The notes beneath the pieces were generated by a model that worked only from the letters and a program-made list of their open reading frames with translations, ran no database searches and was not told the origin of the DNA. A program made the position numbers and the translations under genes. A DNA stretch of 64,000 nt, from assembly GCF_036188265.1 (NCBI RefSeq), contig NZ_CP108093.1:1736001-1800000 (forward strand), written 5' to 3'. Each line of letters begins with the position of its first letter. Position 1 is the stretch's first letter. The DNA is from Streptomyces sp. NBC_00247 (lineage in GTDB: Bacteria > Actinomycetota > Actinomycetes > Streptomycetales > Streptomycetaceae). Positions 50,154-57,782 of the stretch are shown here, in pieces.

Positions 50154-51089
50154 TCACGCGTCGCGGGCGCACCGGAAGCCGCCGTGGCCGGTGGAGGAGT
50201 CGGGGGTGTTGTGGGAGCGGGCGGCGACCCGGTAGCGGTTGCAGTAGGAGGCGTGGCAGAGGTAGGAGCCGCCGCGGATGACGCGTTCGCCGGGGCCGAA
50301 GGCGTCGGAGCACCACTCCCATACGTTGCCCGAGGTGTTGTGGAGGCCGTGGCCGTTGGGCGGGTAGGCGGTGACGGGTACGGTGCCGGGGCCGCCGGGC
50401 CGGTCGGAGCGGTGCGGGAAGTCGCCCAGCCAGGTGTTGCAGCGTTCCTCGCCGCCGGGGGTGAACTCGTCGCCCCACGGGTAGCGGGCGCTCTCCAGCC
50501 CGCCCCGGGCCGCGTACTCCCACTCCGCCTCGGTGGGCAGCCGCAGGCCGGCCCAGGCGCAGTAGGCGAGGGCGTCGTCGTGGGAGACGTGGACGACGGG
50601 GTGGTCGGCGCGGTCCTCGACGTGGGAGCCGGGCCCTTCGGGGGCCGACCAGGTGGCGCCCTCCACGCCCAGCCACCAGGGCGCCCCGGGGACGGTTCCG
50701 ACGACGTGGCGCCGGGCGTCGGGGTGGACGAGCCGGTGGAAGACGAAGGAGCTGCCGAAGCGTTCGGCGTCGGTGCGGTGTCCGGTGGCCCGGACGAACG
50801 CGGCGAACCGCTCGTTGCTGACGGCGGTGGTGTCGATACCGAAGGGAGCGACGGTGACCCGGCGCGCCGGGCCCTCGTGGTCGGCCCGGTACCCCTCGTC
50901 GAAGGCGTCCCCCATCCAGAAGGTCCCGCCGGGTAGTTCGGCCATGGTGTGCCCCGCCGCCCGCGCCCGACCCGGGGGCGGCGGGACGGGGGGTATGCCG
51001 AGCAGGGCGGGGCCGGGGCCGGCGCCGGACGCGTGCGGGGGGTGCGGGGTGCGGCCGGGGGCGCAACAGGGCCGGTCGGACGTGCTCAT
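50154..51089 (-). CDS. Formylglycine-generating enzyme (sulfatase-modifying factor, FGE)
   Basis: A 311-aa enzyme that oxidises a Cys in CxPxR motifs of type I sulfatases to formylglycine. The core from residue ~50 has LPGGTFWMGDAFDEGYRADHEGP, FGIDTTAVSNERFAAFVRATGH, HPVVHVSHDDALAYCAWAG, LPTEAEWEYAARGG, NTSGNVWEWCSD and the copper-binding active site GGSYLCHASYCNRYR (two Cys), as in the S. coelicolor enzyme. A loop between NVWEWCSD and RVIRGGS is short. Unusually, its own N-terminus carries CCAPGR (C9-A-P-G-R13), which fits CxPxR. No sulfatase is encoded in this window. ATG 51089 has GGAG 7 nt upstream. Confidence 0.88.
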   Translation of the reverse strand: MSTSDRPCCAPGRTPHPPHASGAGPGPALLGIPPVPPPPGRARAAGHTMAELPGGTFWMGDAFDEGYRADHEGPARRVTVAPFGIDTTAVSNERFAAFVRATGHRTDAERFGSSFVFHRLVHPDARRHVVGTVPGAPWWLGVEGATWSAPEGPGSHVEDRADHPVVHVSHDDALAYCAWAGLRLPTEAEWEYAARGGLESARYPWGDEFTPGGEERCNTWLGDFPHRSDRPGGPGTVPVTAYPPNGHGLHNTSGNVWEWCSDAFGPGERVIRGGSYLCHASYCNRYRVAARSHNTPDSSTGHGGFRCARDA

Positions 51090-51316
51090 GCGGAAGCTCC
51101 GGTGGTGACGTACTGCCGTGGTGAGGTTGTTGTCGTGGTGACGTGCTGCCGTGCGGGGCCGGCCTGCCTGCGGGTGCGCCCGTGTACCAGGATCGCCGGG
51201 GTGCCCGCGGGCCGCGTCGGCGGGTCCCGGTGCGTACGGGGCGCCGGGATCTTCGGGCTGCCTCCGGCGGGGAAGTACCCCATTCTGGAGGGCACCCCGC
51301 GAAAGGGCCGACGCAC

Positions 51317-52810
51317 ATGCGCGAGACACATCCGGACGACCGCCCGTCCGTCACCACCGCCACCACCCTCCACGGAGCCGTGCGCGGAGTCCGGGAGAAC
51401 GGGGTGACGGTCTTCCGGGGCGTCCCGTACGCGGCGCCGCCCGTGGGTGCCCGCAGGTTCCGGGCTCCGGAGCCGCCCGAGCCGTGGCCGGGGGTGCGGG
51501 AGGCCGTGGCGTTCGGGCCGACCGCGCCCAAGCGCCCGTACGACCCGCCCCTGGACGTGCTGCTGCCGGACCCCGAGGTGCCCGGCGACGAGTGGCTCAA
51601 CCTCAACGTGTGGACGCCCGGCACGGAACGGTCCGGGCCCTCCGGGCTGCCGGTCCTCGTCTGGATGCACGGCGGCTCGCTGCTGCACGGGTCCTCCGCC
51701 GTCCCGGTCTACGACGGCACCGCGTTCGCCCGGGACGGGGTGGTGCTGGTCTCCGTCAACTACCGCCTGGGGATCGAGGGGTTCGGCGTCTTCCCGGACG
51801 CCCCCGCCAATCTCGGGCTGCTCGACCAGCTGGCCGCCCTGGAGTGGGTACGGGACAACATCGCGGCGTTCGGGGGCGATCCGGGGCTGGTGACGGTGGC
51901 GGGCGAGTCGGCCGGGGCGGTGAGCGTCGCCGCGCTGCTCGCCGCGCCGAGGGCCGTGGGGCTGTTCCGGCGGGCGGTGCTGCAGAGCGGGGCGCCCGAC
52001 GCCCCGGCGCCCGAGGTGGGGCGCCGTACGACGGAACTCGTCGCCCGGCGCCTGGGTGTTCCGGCGACGGCCGCGGCGCTGGCGGCCGTGGCACCGTCCG
52101 CGCTGCTGGCCGCGCAGAGCGAGGTGACCCGCGGCGGGAACCCGCTGACCGGCCGCGACGCCTTCCACATCGTGACCGACGGTGAGCTGCTCCCCCGCGA
52201 TCCGGCCGAGGCGCTGCGCGCGGGTGCGGCGGACGGGGTGGACCTGCTGATGGGGACGAACACCGAGGAGTACCGTCTCTGGTTCGTGCCCAGCGGGCTC
52301 ACCGAGCGCCTCGGGCGCGTCCGGCTGCGGCTGGCGCTCCTGAGGTTCGGGGTGCCGGGCGCGACGGCACGCGTGTACCGGGCCAACCGCCCGGGCGCGA
52401 CACCGGGCGAGCTGCTCGGCGCGCTCGCGACGGACCTGCTGCTGCGGGTGCCCCTGAACGTCCTGGCTGACGCGCGGGTGGGCGCCCAAGGCCGCACGCA
52501 CCTCTACGAGTTCGGCTGGCGCTCCCCCGTGCGGCGGCTCGGTGCCTGCCACGCCCTGGAGATCGGCTTCGTCTTCGACACCCTGGCCCACCCGGACGCC
52601 GTGGCGCTGGCCGGTCCGCACGCCCCGCAGGAGCTGGCGGACGCGATGCACGCGGCCTGGGTACGGTTCGCGGCCACCGGCGATCCGGGGTGGGCCGCCT
52701 GGGACGCGCGGCGGCCGGTGATGGCGTTCGGTCCGGGCGCACCCGCCGTGGTGGAGGCGCCCAGGGACGACGAGCTGCGCGGCTGGCCACCGTACCGCGC
52801 GGCGGGCTGA
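51317..52810 (+). CDS. Type B carboxylesterase
   Basis: A 497-aa enzyme of the carboxylesterase/para-nitrobenzyl esterase group. It has TVFRGVPYAAPPVGARRFRAP, NLNVWTPG, LVWMHGGSLLHGS, NYRLGIEGFG, the nucleophile elbow VAGESAGAVSV, and HALEIGFVFDTL with the C-terminal His region. It hydrolyses esters and is probably cytosolic, as no signal peptide is seen. Divergent from the FGE gene with 227 bp between; ends at a convergent terminator. Confidence 0.93.
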   Translation: MRETHPDDRPSVTTATTLHGAVRGVRENGVTVFRGVPYAAPPVGARRFRAPEPPEPWPGVREAVAFGPTAPKRPYDPPLDVLLPDPEVPGDEWLNLNVWTPGTERSGPSGLPVLVWMHGGSLLHGSSAVPVYDGTAFARDGVVLVSVNYRLGIEGFGVFPDAPANLGLLDQLAALEWVRDNIAAFGGDPGLVTVAGESAGAVSVAALLAAPRAVGLFRRAVLQSGAPDAPAPEVGRRTTELVARRLGVPATAAALAAVAPSALLAAQSEVTRGGNPLTGRDAFHIVTDGELLPRDPAEALRAGAADGVDLLMGTNTEEYRLWFVPSGLTERLGRVRLRLALLRFGVPGATARVYRANRPGATPGELLGALATDLLLRVPLNVLADARVGAQGRTHLYEFGWRSPVRRLGACHALEIGFVFDTLAHPDAVALAGPHAPQELADAMHAAWVRFAATGDPGWAAWDARRPVMAFGPGAPAVVEAPRDDELRGWPPYRAAG

Positions 52811-52820
52811 GTCGCGGGTG

Positions 52821-52846
52821 GGCCCCGGCCCTCGGAGGCCGGGGCC
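52821..52846. terminator. Bidirectional terminator
   Basis: ggccccggcc (52821-52830) and ggccggggcc (52837-52846) form a perfect 10-bp stem between the convergent esterase and EF-hand genes. Confidence 0.75.
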
Positions 52847-52879
52847 CCCGGCCGGGGATCGGGACCGGGTCCCGTCGGC

Positions 52880-53095
52880 TCAGGCCTTGTTCTGCGAGGC
52901 CCAGAACTCGTCGAAGGTGAGCAGGCCGTCGCCGTTGGCGTCGTGGGAGTTGATGATCGCCTGGGCGACGGTCTCGGTGACGAACGGGTCGCCCAGCCGG
53001 GCCATGGCGCTCTTGTACTCGGCGGCCGTGATGAGACCGTCGCCGTTCTGGTCGAAATGCTCGAACGCCTTGCGTGCCGACTCGATGTCCGCCAC
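52880..53095 (-). CDS. Two-EF-hand calcium-binding protein
   Basis: A 71-aa protein. Two canonical EF-hand loops are seen: DQNGDGLITAAE and DANGDGLLTFDE, each 12 residues with Asp/Asn/Asp ligands and final Glu. Small calcium sensors of this type (CabC/CabD-like) occur in Streptomyces and have been linked to calcium and aerial growth. GTG 53095 is preceded by AGGGGCGGAAAA. A possible small-peptide gene lies 190 nt upstream on the same strand. Confidence 0.93.
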   Translation of the reverse strand: MADIESARKAFEHFDQNGDGLITAAEYKSAMARLGDPFVTETVAQAIINSHDANGDGLLTFDEFWASQNKA

Positions 53096-53285
53096 TTTTC
53101 CGCCCCTATCGCTTGTCCGATTGACGGTGGTCAGATTAACCGGCCGACACCTTCGCTCCTGCGGCGGCCGGTGAGGAAGGGGAGCGCCGACTCGGAGGTC
53201 CGGAGCGGGAACGATCTGCACCACCTCCGCCGAATCTGCAAATCATCCAGTGAACCTCATATTCATTCACTGAATGCCAGGAGTT

Positions 53286-53390
53286 TCATCCATGGAACCT
53301 ACGATTCACATACCAAAAGAGCGCATTGGCCCACCAATGCCCGAAATGCACCTTTGGCTTCCTGGGGCTGATGTGCCATAGTCGTCTCAC
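53286..53390 (-). CDS. Candidate 34-aa aromatic, basic peptide
   Basis: From GTG 53390 (just after ggaggaggtc) to TGA 53286 lies a 34-residue frame: VRRLWHISPRKPKVHF begins it, and it goes on GHWWANALFWYVNRRFHG. It has about ten aromatic residues and ten basic ones. Codon use is unlike Streptomyces (AGA, CTA, TTT, AAT, CGT), and the patch is low in G+C. An overlapping frame from ATG 53379 codes for 26 aa with similarly odd codons. It could be a leader peptide, toxin-like peptide or not coding at all; the ribosome site is its best support. Confidence 0.3.
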   Translation of the reverse strand: MRRLWHISPRKPKVHFGHWWANALFWYVNRRFHG

Positions 53391-53457
53391 GACCTCCTCC
53401 GACCCGAGCCAGGTCTTGCACGCGGCCGTGGATCACCCCCCATTTCACGGCCCCCCA

Positions 53458-53501
53458 CAGAAGCCCCCAGATCGCCGCACCACGGCGGACGGGGGCTTCT
53501 G
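53458..53501 (-). terminator. Hairpin after the ATP-binding protein gene
   Basis: cagaagccccc (53458-53468) pairs with gggggcttctg (53491-53501), an 11-bp stem, with an inner pair cgccg/cggcg, 55 nt past the stop at 53556. Confidence 0.7.
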
Positions 53502-53555
53502 CGTGCGCCGGGAACCGGGAGGGTGTGGCGGCGGTGGCGCCCCGCGGCACCGCCC

Positions 53556-54080
53556 TCAGCGGTCCGAGCGGTCCGAGCGGTCCGAGATCCGCATCTCGAA
53601 CCAGGTGATCTTGCCGCGCGGCAGCAGGTCGACGCCCCAGCGGTCGGAGAGCTTGTCGACGAGGAAGAGGCCCCGCCCGCTCACATCCATCTCCCGCACC
53701 GGCATCAGACACGGCAGACCGCGCGAGGGGTCGCGCACCCCGATGCGGATCATGCCCCGGCGACGCTCCATGCGCAGACCGAAGTACTGCGCACCGGTGT
53801 GCCGTACGGCGTTGCCGACGAGTTCGGAGACGAGCAGTACGGCGTACTCGGCGAGTTGCGGGGAGAGTTTCCACTGCCACAGCACCACGGCCGACGCGAT
53901 CCGGCGGGCCGTCGCCGCGGACTCCGGGCGGGACGGCAGCCGCACCCCGTCCTCGCCGGTCGGGTTCCCGTACAACTCCAGTACATGGGCTGCCTGTTCG
54001 TCGTCCGACACCGATACCCGCCGCGCCGCTGTCGCACTGCCGTGCGCGCGCGACTGTTCCCCACCCTCCAGGCCCGCCAT
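53556..54080 (-). CDS. Small HATPase-type ATP-binding protein (anti-sigma/RsbW-like)
   Basis: About 174 aa. The fold is seen in SAVVLWQWKLSPQLAEYAVLLVSELVGNAVRHTG (quoted in part: LVSELVGNAVRHTG, the N box), VRDPSRGLPCL (G1-like) and GRGLFLVDKLSDRWGV (G2). This is the ATPase group of Streptomyces sigma-regulator proteins, probably acting on an unknown anti-anti-sigma factor. The C-terminus ends RSDR-SDR-type, from three 9-bp repeats (cggtccgag) at 53560-53586. Starts ATG 54080, 54089 and 54092 are all possible. Confidence 0.8.
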   Translation of the reverse strand: MAGLEGGEQSRAHGSATAARRVSVSDDEQAAHVLELYGNPTGEDGVRLPSRPESAATARRIASAVVLWQWKLSPQLAEYAVLLVSELVGNAVRHTGAQYFGLRMERRRGMIRIGVRDPSRGLPCLMPVREMDVSGRGLFLVDKLSDRWGVDLLPRGKITWFEMRISDRSDRSDR

Positions 54081-54434
54081 GCACCCCATCATGGCCGGAG
54101 CGGGCACGGTCCGGGGCCGTTCCGAGGGAATCCCACCGCCGGAATGGCCGAATCCGGTAGGGAGATCGGCATATACCAAAGGCATAAAAATGATCGGCGT
54201 GACCCCTCTGACCTGCGGCGGAACACCGGCAGTACGGAACGCTCGCACCGGCTCTTCTCCGGTCGGCCCGTGCGGTGCGCCCCCGGGGCGGTCCCTGCGA
54301 TGCCGCTCGCACGGATGAACGTGGTCCGGCCCCGTGCGGGCTCACGGGCCCGCGGCACCGTGCGCGGACCGGGCCCCGCGGCGGGCTCCCGGCGGGACCG
54401 GTCCGAACCGCGGAGCCGGGCCCGCCCGGCACAC
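54081..54434. other. Region between ATPase gene and enoyl-CoA hydratase gene
   Basis: About 350 bp. An AT-rich island around 54168-54200 (catataccaaaggcataaaa) is the likely promoter of the ATPase gene (minus strand). Nearer the hydratase, GC-rich inverted repeats such as gggccccgcggcgggctccc could serve as terminator, but I cannot draw a clear stem. No convincing frame. Confidence 0.35.
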
Positions 54435-55202
54435 TCAGCGGAAGGTGGCCTTCCCCGGCCCGTCCTCCATGAAGCTGCGCATGCCGGTCTCCCGGTCCTC
54501 GGTGGCGAACAGCCCCGCGAACAGGGTCCGTTCGATGGTGAGTCCGGTGTCGAGGTCCGTCTCCAGACCCGCGTCCACCGCCTCCTTCGCCGCCCGCAGC
54601 GCCAGCGCCGGCCCCTTCGCCAGGGCCGAGGCCCAGGCGTGCGCCTGCTCGTACACCTCGGCCGCCGGGACCACCCGGTCGACCAGACCGATGGCCAGGG
54701 CCTCGTCCGCCCGTACGTGCCGGCCGGTGAAGATCAGGTCCTTGGCCCGCGAGGGGCCGACGAGCCGGGCGAGGCGCTGGGTACCGCCCGCCCCCGGGAT
54801 CACCCCGAGCAGGATCTCCGGCTGGCCGAGCTTCGCGTTGTCACCGGCGATCCGGAAGTCGGCGCAGAGCGCCAGCTCGCAGCCGCCTCCGAGGGCGTAG
54901 CCGGTGACGGCGGCGACCACCGGTTTGGGGATGCGGGCCACGGCGGTGAAGGAGTCCTGGAGGGCCCGGGAACGTACGACCATCGCCGCGTGGTCCATGT
55001 CCCGCATCTCCTTGATGTCCGCTCCCGCCGCGAACACCTTCTCTCCTCCGTGGATCACCACGGCGCGCACGTCGTCGCGCCGGGCCGCCTCCTCGGCCAG
55101 CTCCTTCAGCCGGTCCTGGGTGGCCACGTCCAACGCGTTCATCGGCGGCCGGTCCAGCCGGATCGTGCCGACGCCGTCCTGTACTTCGAGGGTTACGGTC
55201 AT
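54435..55202 (-). CDS. Enoyl-CoA hydratase/isomerase family protein
   Basis: A 255-aa crotonase-fold enzyme. Oxyanion-hole and catalytic segments are VIHGGEKVFAAGADIKEM, GYALGGGCELALCADFRIAG (Glu) and GQPEILLGVIPGAGGTQRLARLVG (second Glu). All are intact, as in hydratases of beta-oxidation. ATG 55202 begins MTVTLEVQDGVGTIRLDRP. Confidence 0.95.
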   Translation of the reverse strand: MTVTLEVQDGVGTIRLDRPPMNALDVATQDRLKELAEEAARRDDVRAVVIHGGEKVFAAGADIKEMRDMDHAAMVVRSRALQDSFTAVARIPKPVVAAVTGYALGGGCELALCADFRIAGDNAKLGQPEILLGVIPGAGGTQRLARLVGPSRAKDLIFTGRHVRADEALAIGLVDRVVPAAEVYEQAHAWASALAKGPALALRAAKEAVDAGLETDLDTGLTIERTLFAGLFATEDRETGMRSFMEDGPGKATFR

Positions 55203-55326
55203 GGGGGCAGGCTAAGCGCTGTCCCGGCCGATGACGGGGGTCGGCGGAAGAGGCGCGGGTCACGTGCCTGGTGTGGGTGCGCCGGTGCGTGGGTGCGCTC
55301 CGTCGGCCCCGTGGCAGGATTCATGT

Positions 55327-56208
55327 ATGCCGAATGTTGTCGTGTCTCCCGAGGTCTCCATCGCGTACGAGAGCTTCGGCGACCCCGGGGACCCACCCGT
55401 CCTGCTCGTGATGGGTCTCGGTGCGCAGATGCTCGCCTGGCACGAGGACTTCTGCCGGGCTCTGGCACACCGCGGCCGGTACGTGATCCGGTACGACAAC
55501 CGCGACTGCGGGCTGTCCACCAGGTTCGACGATCACCCCGTCGACACGGGCGAGTTCATCGCCACCGTCAGCTCGGGTGACATCCCCGCCGCCCTCGCGA
55601 TGGTTCCCTACCGGCTTCGCGACATGGCCGACGACGGACTCGGTCTGCTCACCGCGCTCGGTATCGGACGCGCCCACGTGGTCGGTGCCTCGATGGGCGG
55701 GATGATCGCCCAGACGATGGCCCTCTCCTCTCCGGAGCGGGTGCTGACCCTGACGTCGATGATGTCCTCGACCGGCGAGAGCGAGTACGGCCGGTCCACC
55801 CCGGAGGCCCAGGCGGTGGTGTCCGCCCCGAAGCCGGCGGACCGCGAGGGGTATGTCACGGCGGCGGAGAGGGAGTTGGTGTGGGCCTCCAAGCGCTACG
55901 GCGACGCCGCGGCGCTGCGTGAGCTGGCCGCCGCGAGTTACGACCGCTCGTACTACCCCGCGGGGATCGGGCGGCAGCTCGGCGCGATGGTCCTCGGCGG
56001 TTCACGCGCGGACGCCCTCCGTGAACTGCGGGTGCCGACGCTGGTGATACACGGCCTGGACGACACGCTGATCGCCCCCAGCGGCGGACAGCGCACGGCG
56101 GAGCTCGTACCGGGTGCGGAACTCCTGCTGCTCCCCGACATGGGCCACGACCGCCCCCGGGAGCTCTGGCCGAAGCTCATCGACGCCGTGGTGTCCCACA
56201 CCGGCTGA
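55327..56208 (+). CDS. Alpha/beta hydrolase (epoxide-hydrolase/esterase-like)
   Basis: A 293-aa hydrolase. It has GDPPVLLVMGLGAQMLAWHEDF, YVIRYDNRDCGLSTRF, the nucleophile elbow VVGASMGGMIAQTMAL, VIHGLDDTLIAP (Asp) and LLPDMGHDRPRELW (His). This is the full triad. The cap domain lies between the elbow and the Asp. AGGA precedes ATG 55327. It is divergent from the hydratase gene. Confidence 0.92.
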   Translation: MPNVVVSPEVSIAYESFGDPGDPPVLLVMGLGAQMLAWHEDFCRALAHRGRYVIRYDNRDCGLSTRFDDHPVDTGEFIATVSSGDIPAALAMVPYRLRDMADDGLGLLTALGIGRAHVVGASMGGMIAQTMALSSPERVLTLTSMMSSTGESEYGRSTPEAQAVVSAPKPADREGYVTAAERELVWASKRYGDAAALRELAAASYDRSYYPAGIGRQLGAMVLGGSRADALRELRVPTLVIHGLDDTLIAPSGGQRTAELVPGAELLLLPDMGHDRPRELWPKLIDAVVSHTG

Positions 56209-56251
56209 GCGGGCCGTCCGCCGACCGGCGTCCGTCGCGTCCGCGTGGAAC

Positions 56252-56297
56252 GGCGGTGGGCCCGGCGCCGTCGTTCCACGGCACCGGGCCCACCGCC
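56252..56297. terminator. Bidirectional terminator
   Basis: ggcggtgggcccgg (56252-56265) and ccgggcccaccgcc (56284-56297) form a perfect 14-bp stem between convergent genes. Confidence 0.8.
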
Positions 56298-56319
56298 CGT
56301 GTTCAGCTGCTGTGCGGGG

Positions 56320-57585
56320 TCACTTGATCCACTCGGACCAGTCCATGTTCCAGCCGTTGAGGCCGTTGTCCGGGGCGATCGTCTTGTCCTTGGAGTTCTT
56401 CACGACGACGACGTCTCCGATGATCGACTGGTCGAAGAACCAGCCGGCCGGGGTGTTGCCGTCGTATCCGCCGCGCACGTCCCGCAGCCCGACGCAGCCG
56501 TGGCTGGTGTTGGTGGTGCCGAAGATGCCGGAGCCGCCCCAGTAGTTGCCGTGGACGAAGGTGCCCGAGGTGGACAGGCGCATCGCGTGCGGCACGTCCT
56601 TGATGTCGTACTCGCCGCCGAAGCCGACGGTGTCCCCGTTCATCCGGGTCACCCGGAGCTTCTCGCTGATGACCATCTGACCGTTGTACGTGGTGGTGGC
56701 CGGGGCGCCCGCCGAGATCGGGATGTCCTTGAGCGTCTTGCCGTCGCGGACGACGACCATCCGGTGGGTGGAGGCGTCGACCGTGGAGACCTGGCTGCGG
56801 CCGATGGTGAAGCTGAAGGTCTTGGCCTGCTTGCCGTAGACGCCCGGCCGTCCCTCCACGCCGTCGAGGTTGAGCTCCACCGTCACCTTGGTGCCGGCGG
56901 CCCAGTACTTCTCGGGGCGGAAGTCGAGGCGGTCGTTGCCGAACCAGTGGCCCTCGATCGGCACGCTGGGCTCCGCCTTGACCGTGATGGCCTTCTCGAC
57001 GGCGGCGGGGTCGGTGATGCCCCGGGTGAAGTTGATGGAGACCGGCATGCCGACGCCGACGGTCGACCCGTTCTCCGGCGTGTACTGCCCGATGAAGGTG
57101 TTCTTGGGGACCAGCGTGGTGAAGGTGGTGTCCTTGGCGGACTGGCGGCCCTTGGAATCCTCGGCGAGGGCGTGCACCGCGTACTTGGTGGACGCGGCGA
57201 GGTGGCGTTCCGGGGTCCAGGTGGTGGCGTCCGCGGAGAGGGTGCCCTCCACCTCGGCGCCCTGGGCGTCGGCGACCTTGACCGAGGTCAGCTTGCCCTT
57301 GGCGGCGGAGATCTTCAGCGCTCCGCTGGTCTCCACGGAGGTGGCGCCGTCGGCCGGTGCCACGGTCACGACCGCCTCGGAGGCGGCCGTGTCCTCGACC
57401 GTGCCGCTGCCGCCCTTGCCTCCGGCGCCGGTGCCGCTGCCCGCACCGCTTCCGCCGGAACCGCCGCAGGCCGTCACCAGCAGAAGCAGTGCGCCGAGCA
57501 GCAGCGCGAGGATTCCGGGGCCCCGGCGCCCACGCGTTCCCCCGCCGGTCCCGGCCGCACGTCCCCGTATCGGTGTTCCGCTCAT
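56320..57585 (-). CDS. L,D-transpeptidase lipoprotein (first copy)
   Basis: A 421-aa secreted enzyme. The signal sequence GILALLLGALLLLVTAC ends in a lipobox Cys, so it is anchored outside the membrane. Two Ig-like regions (~50-220, VVTVAPADGATSVETSG, FIGQYTPENGSTVGVGMPVS) precede the YkuD domain (~240-390) with RLSTSGTFVHGNYWGG and the catalytic Cys in TSHGCVGLRD. It forms 3-3 cross-links in peptidoglycan. A paralogue, equally arranged, follows at 57783. ATG 57585 has GGGGAG upstream. Confidence 0.93.
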   Translation of the reverse strand: MSGTPIRGRAAGTGGGTRGRRGPGILALLLGALLLLVTACGGSGGSGAGSGTGAGGKGGSGTVEDTAASEAVVTVAPADGATSVETSGALKISAAKGKLTSVKVADAQGAEVEGTLSADATTWTPERHLAASTKYAVHALAEDSKGRQSAKDTTFTTLVPKNTFIGQYTPENGSTVGVGMPVSINFTRGITDPAAVEKAITVKAEPSVPIEGHWFGNDRLDFRPEKYWAAGTKVTVELNLDGVEGRPGVYGKQAKTFSFTIGRSQVSTVDASTHRMVVVRDGKTLKDIPISAGAPATTTYNGQMVISEKLRVTRMNGDTVGFGGEYDIKDVPHAMRLSTSGTFVHGNYWGGSGIFGTTNTSHGCVGLRDVRGGYDGNTPAGWFFDQSIIGDVVVVKNSKDKTIAPDNGLNGWNMDWSEWIK

Positions 57586-57782
57586 CGTGGTTGTCTCCCC
57601 TCGCGCGGCCTGGCCCGATCGGACCCCGCACACCCCCGCGCGTCGAACATGCGCGCCTATCGAGAAGAAAACCACACGGTAATGGGCGGTGAAGTACTGG
57701 GGATGTCACCGTTCAGTCCCAAGTGCTGCCGGAACAAAAGCAGGTGACACGGGGTGCGGAGACGCTCACCCGAGGCGGGGTG

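Noticed and set aside
53326..54318. 330-codon plus-strand frame starting MAHQCPKCTFGF
   Set aside because: Its first part has a CxxC look, but it soon runs antisense to the HATPase gene and through a terminator; codon use is poor.
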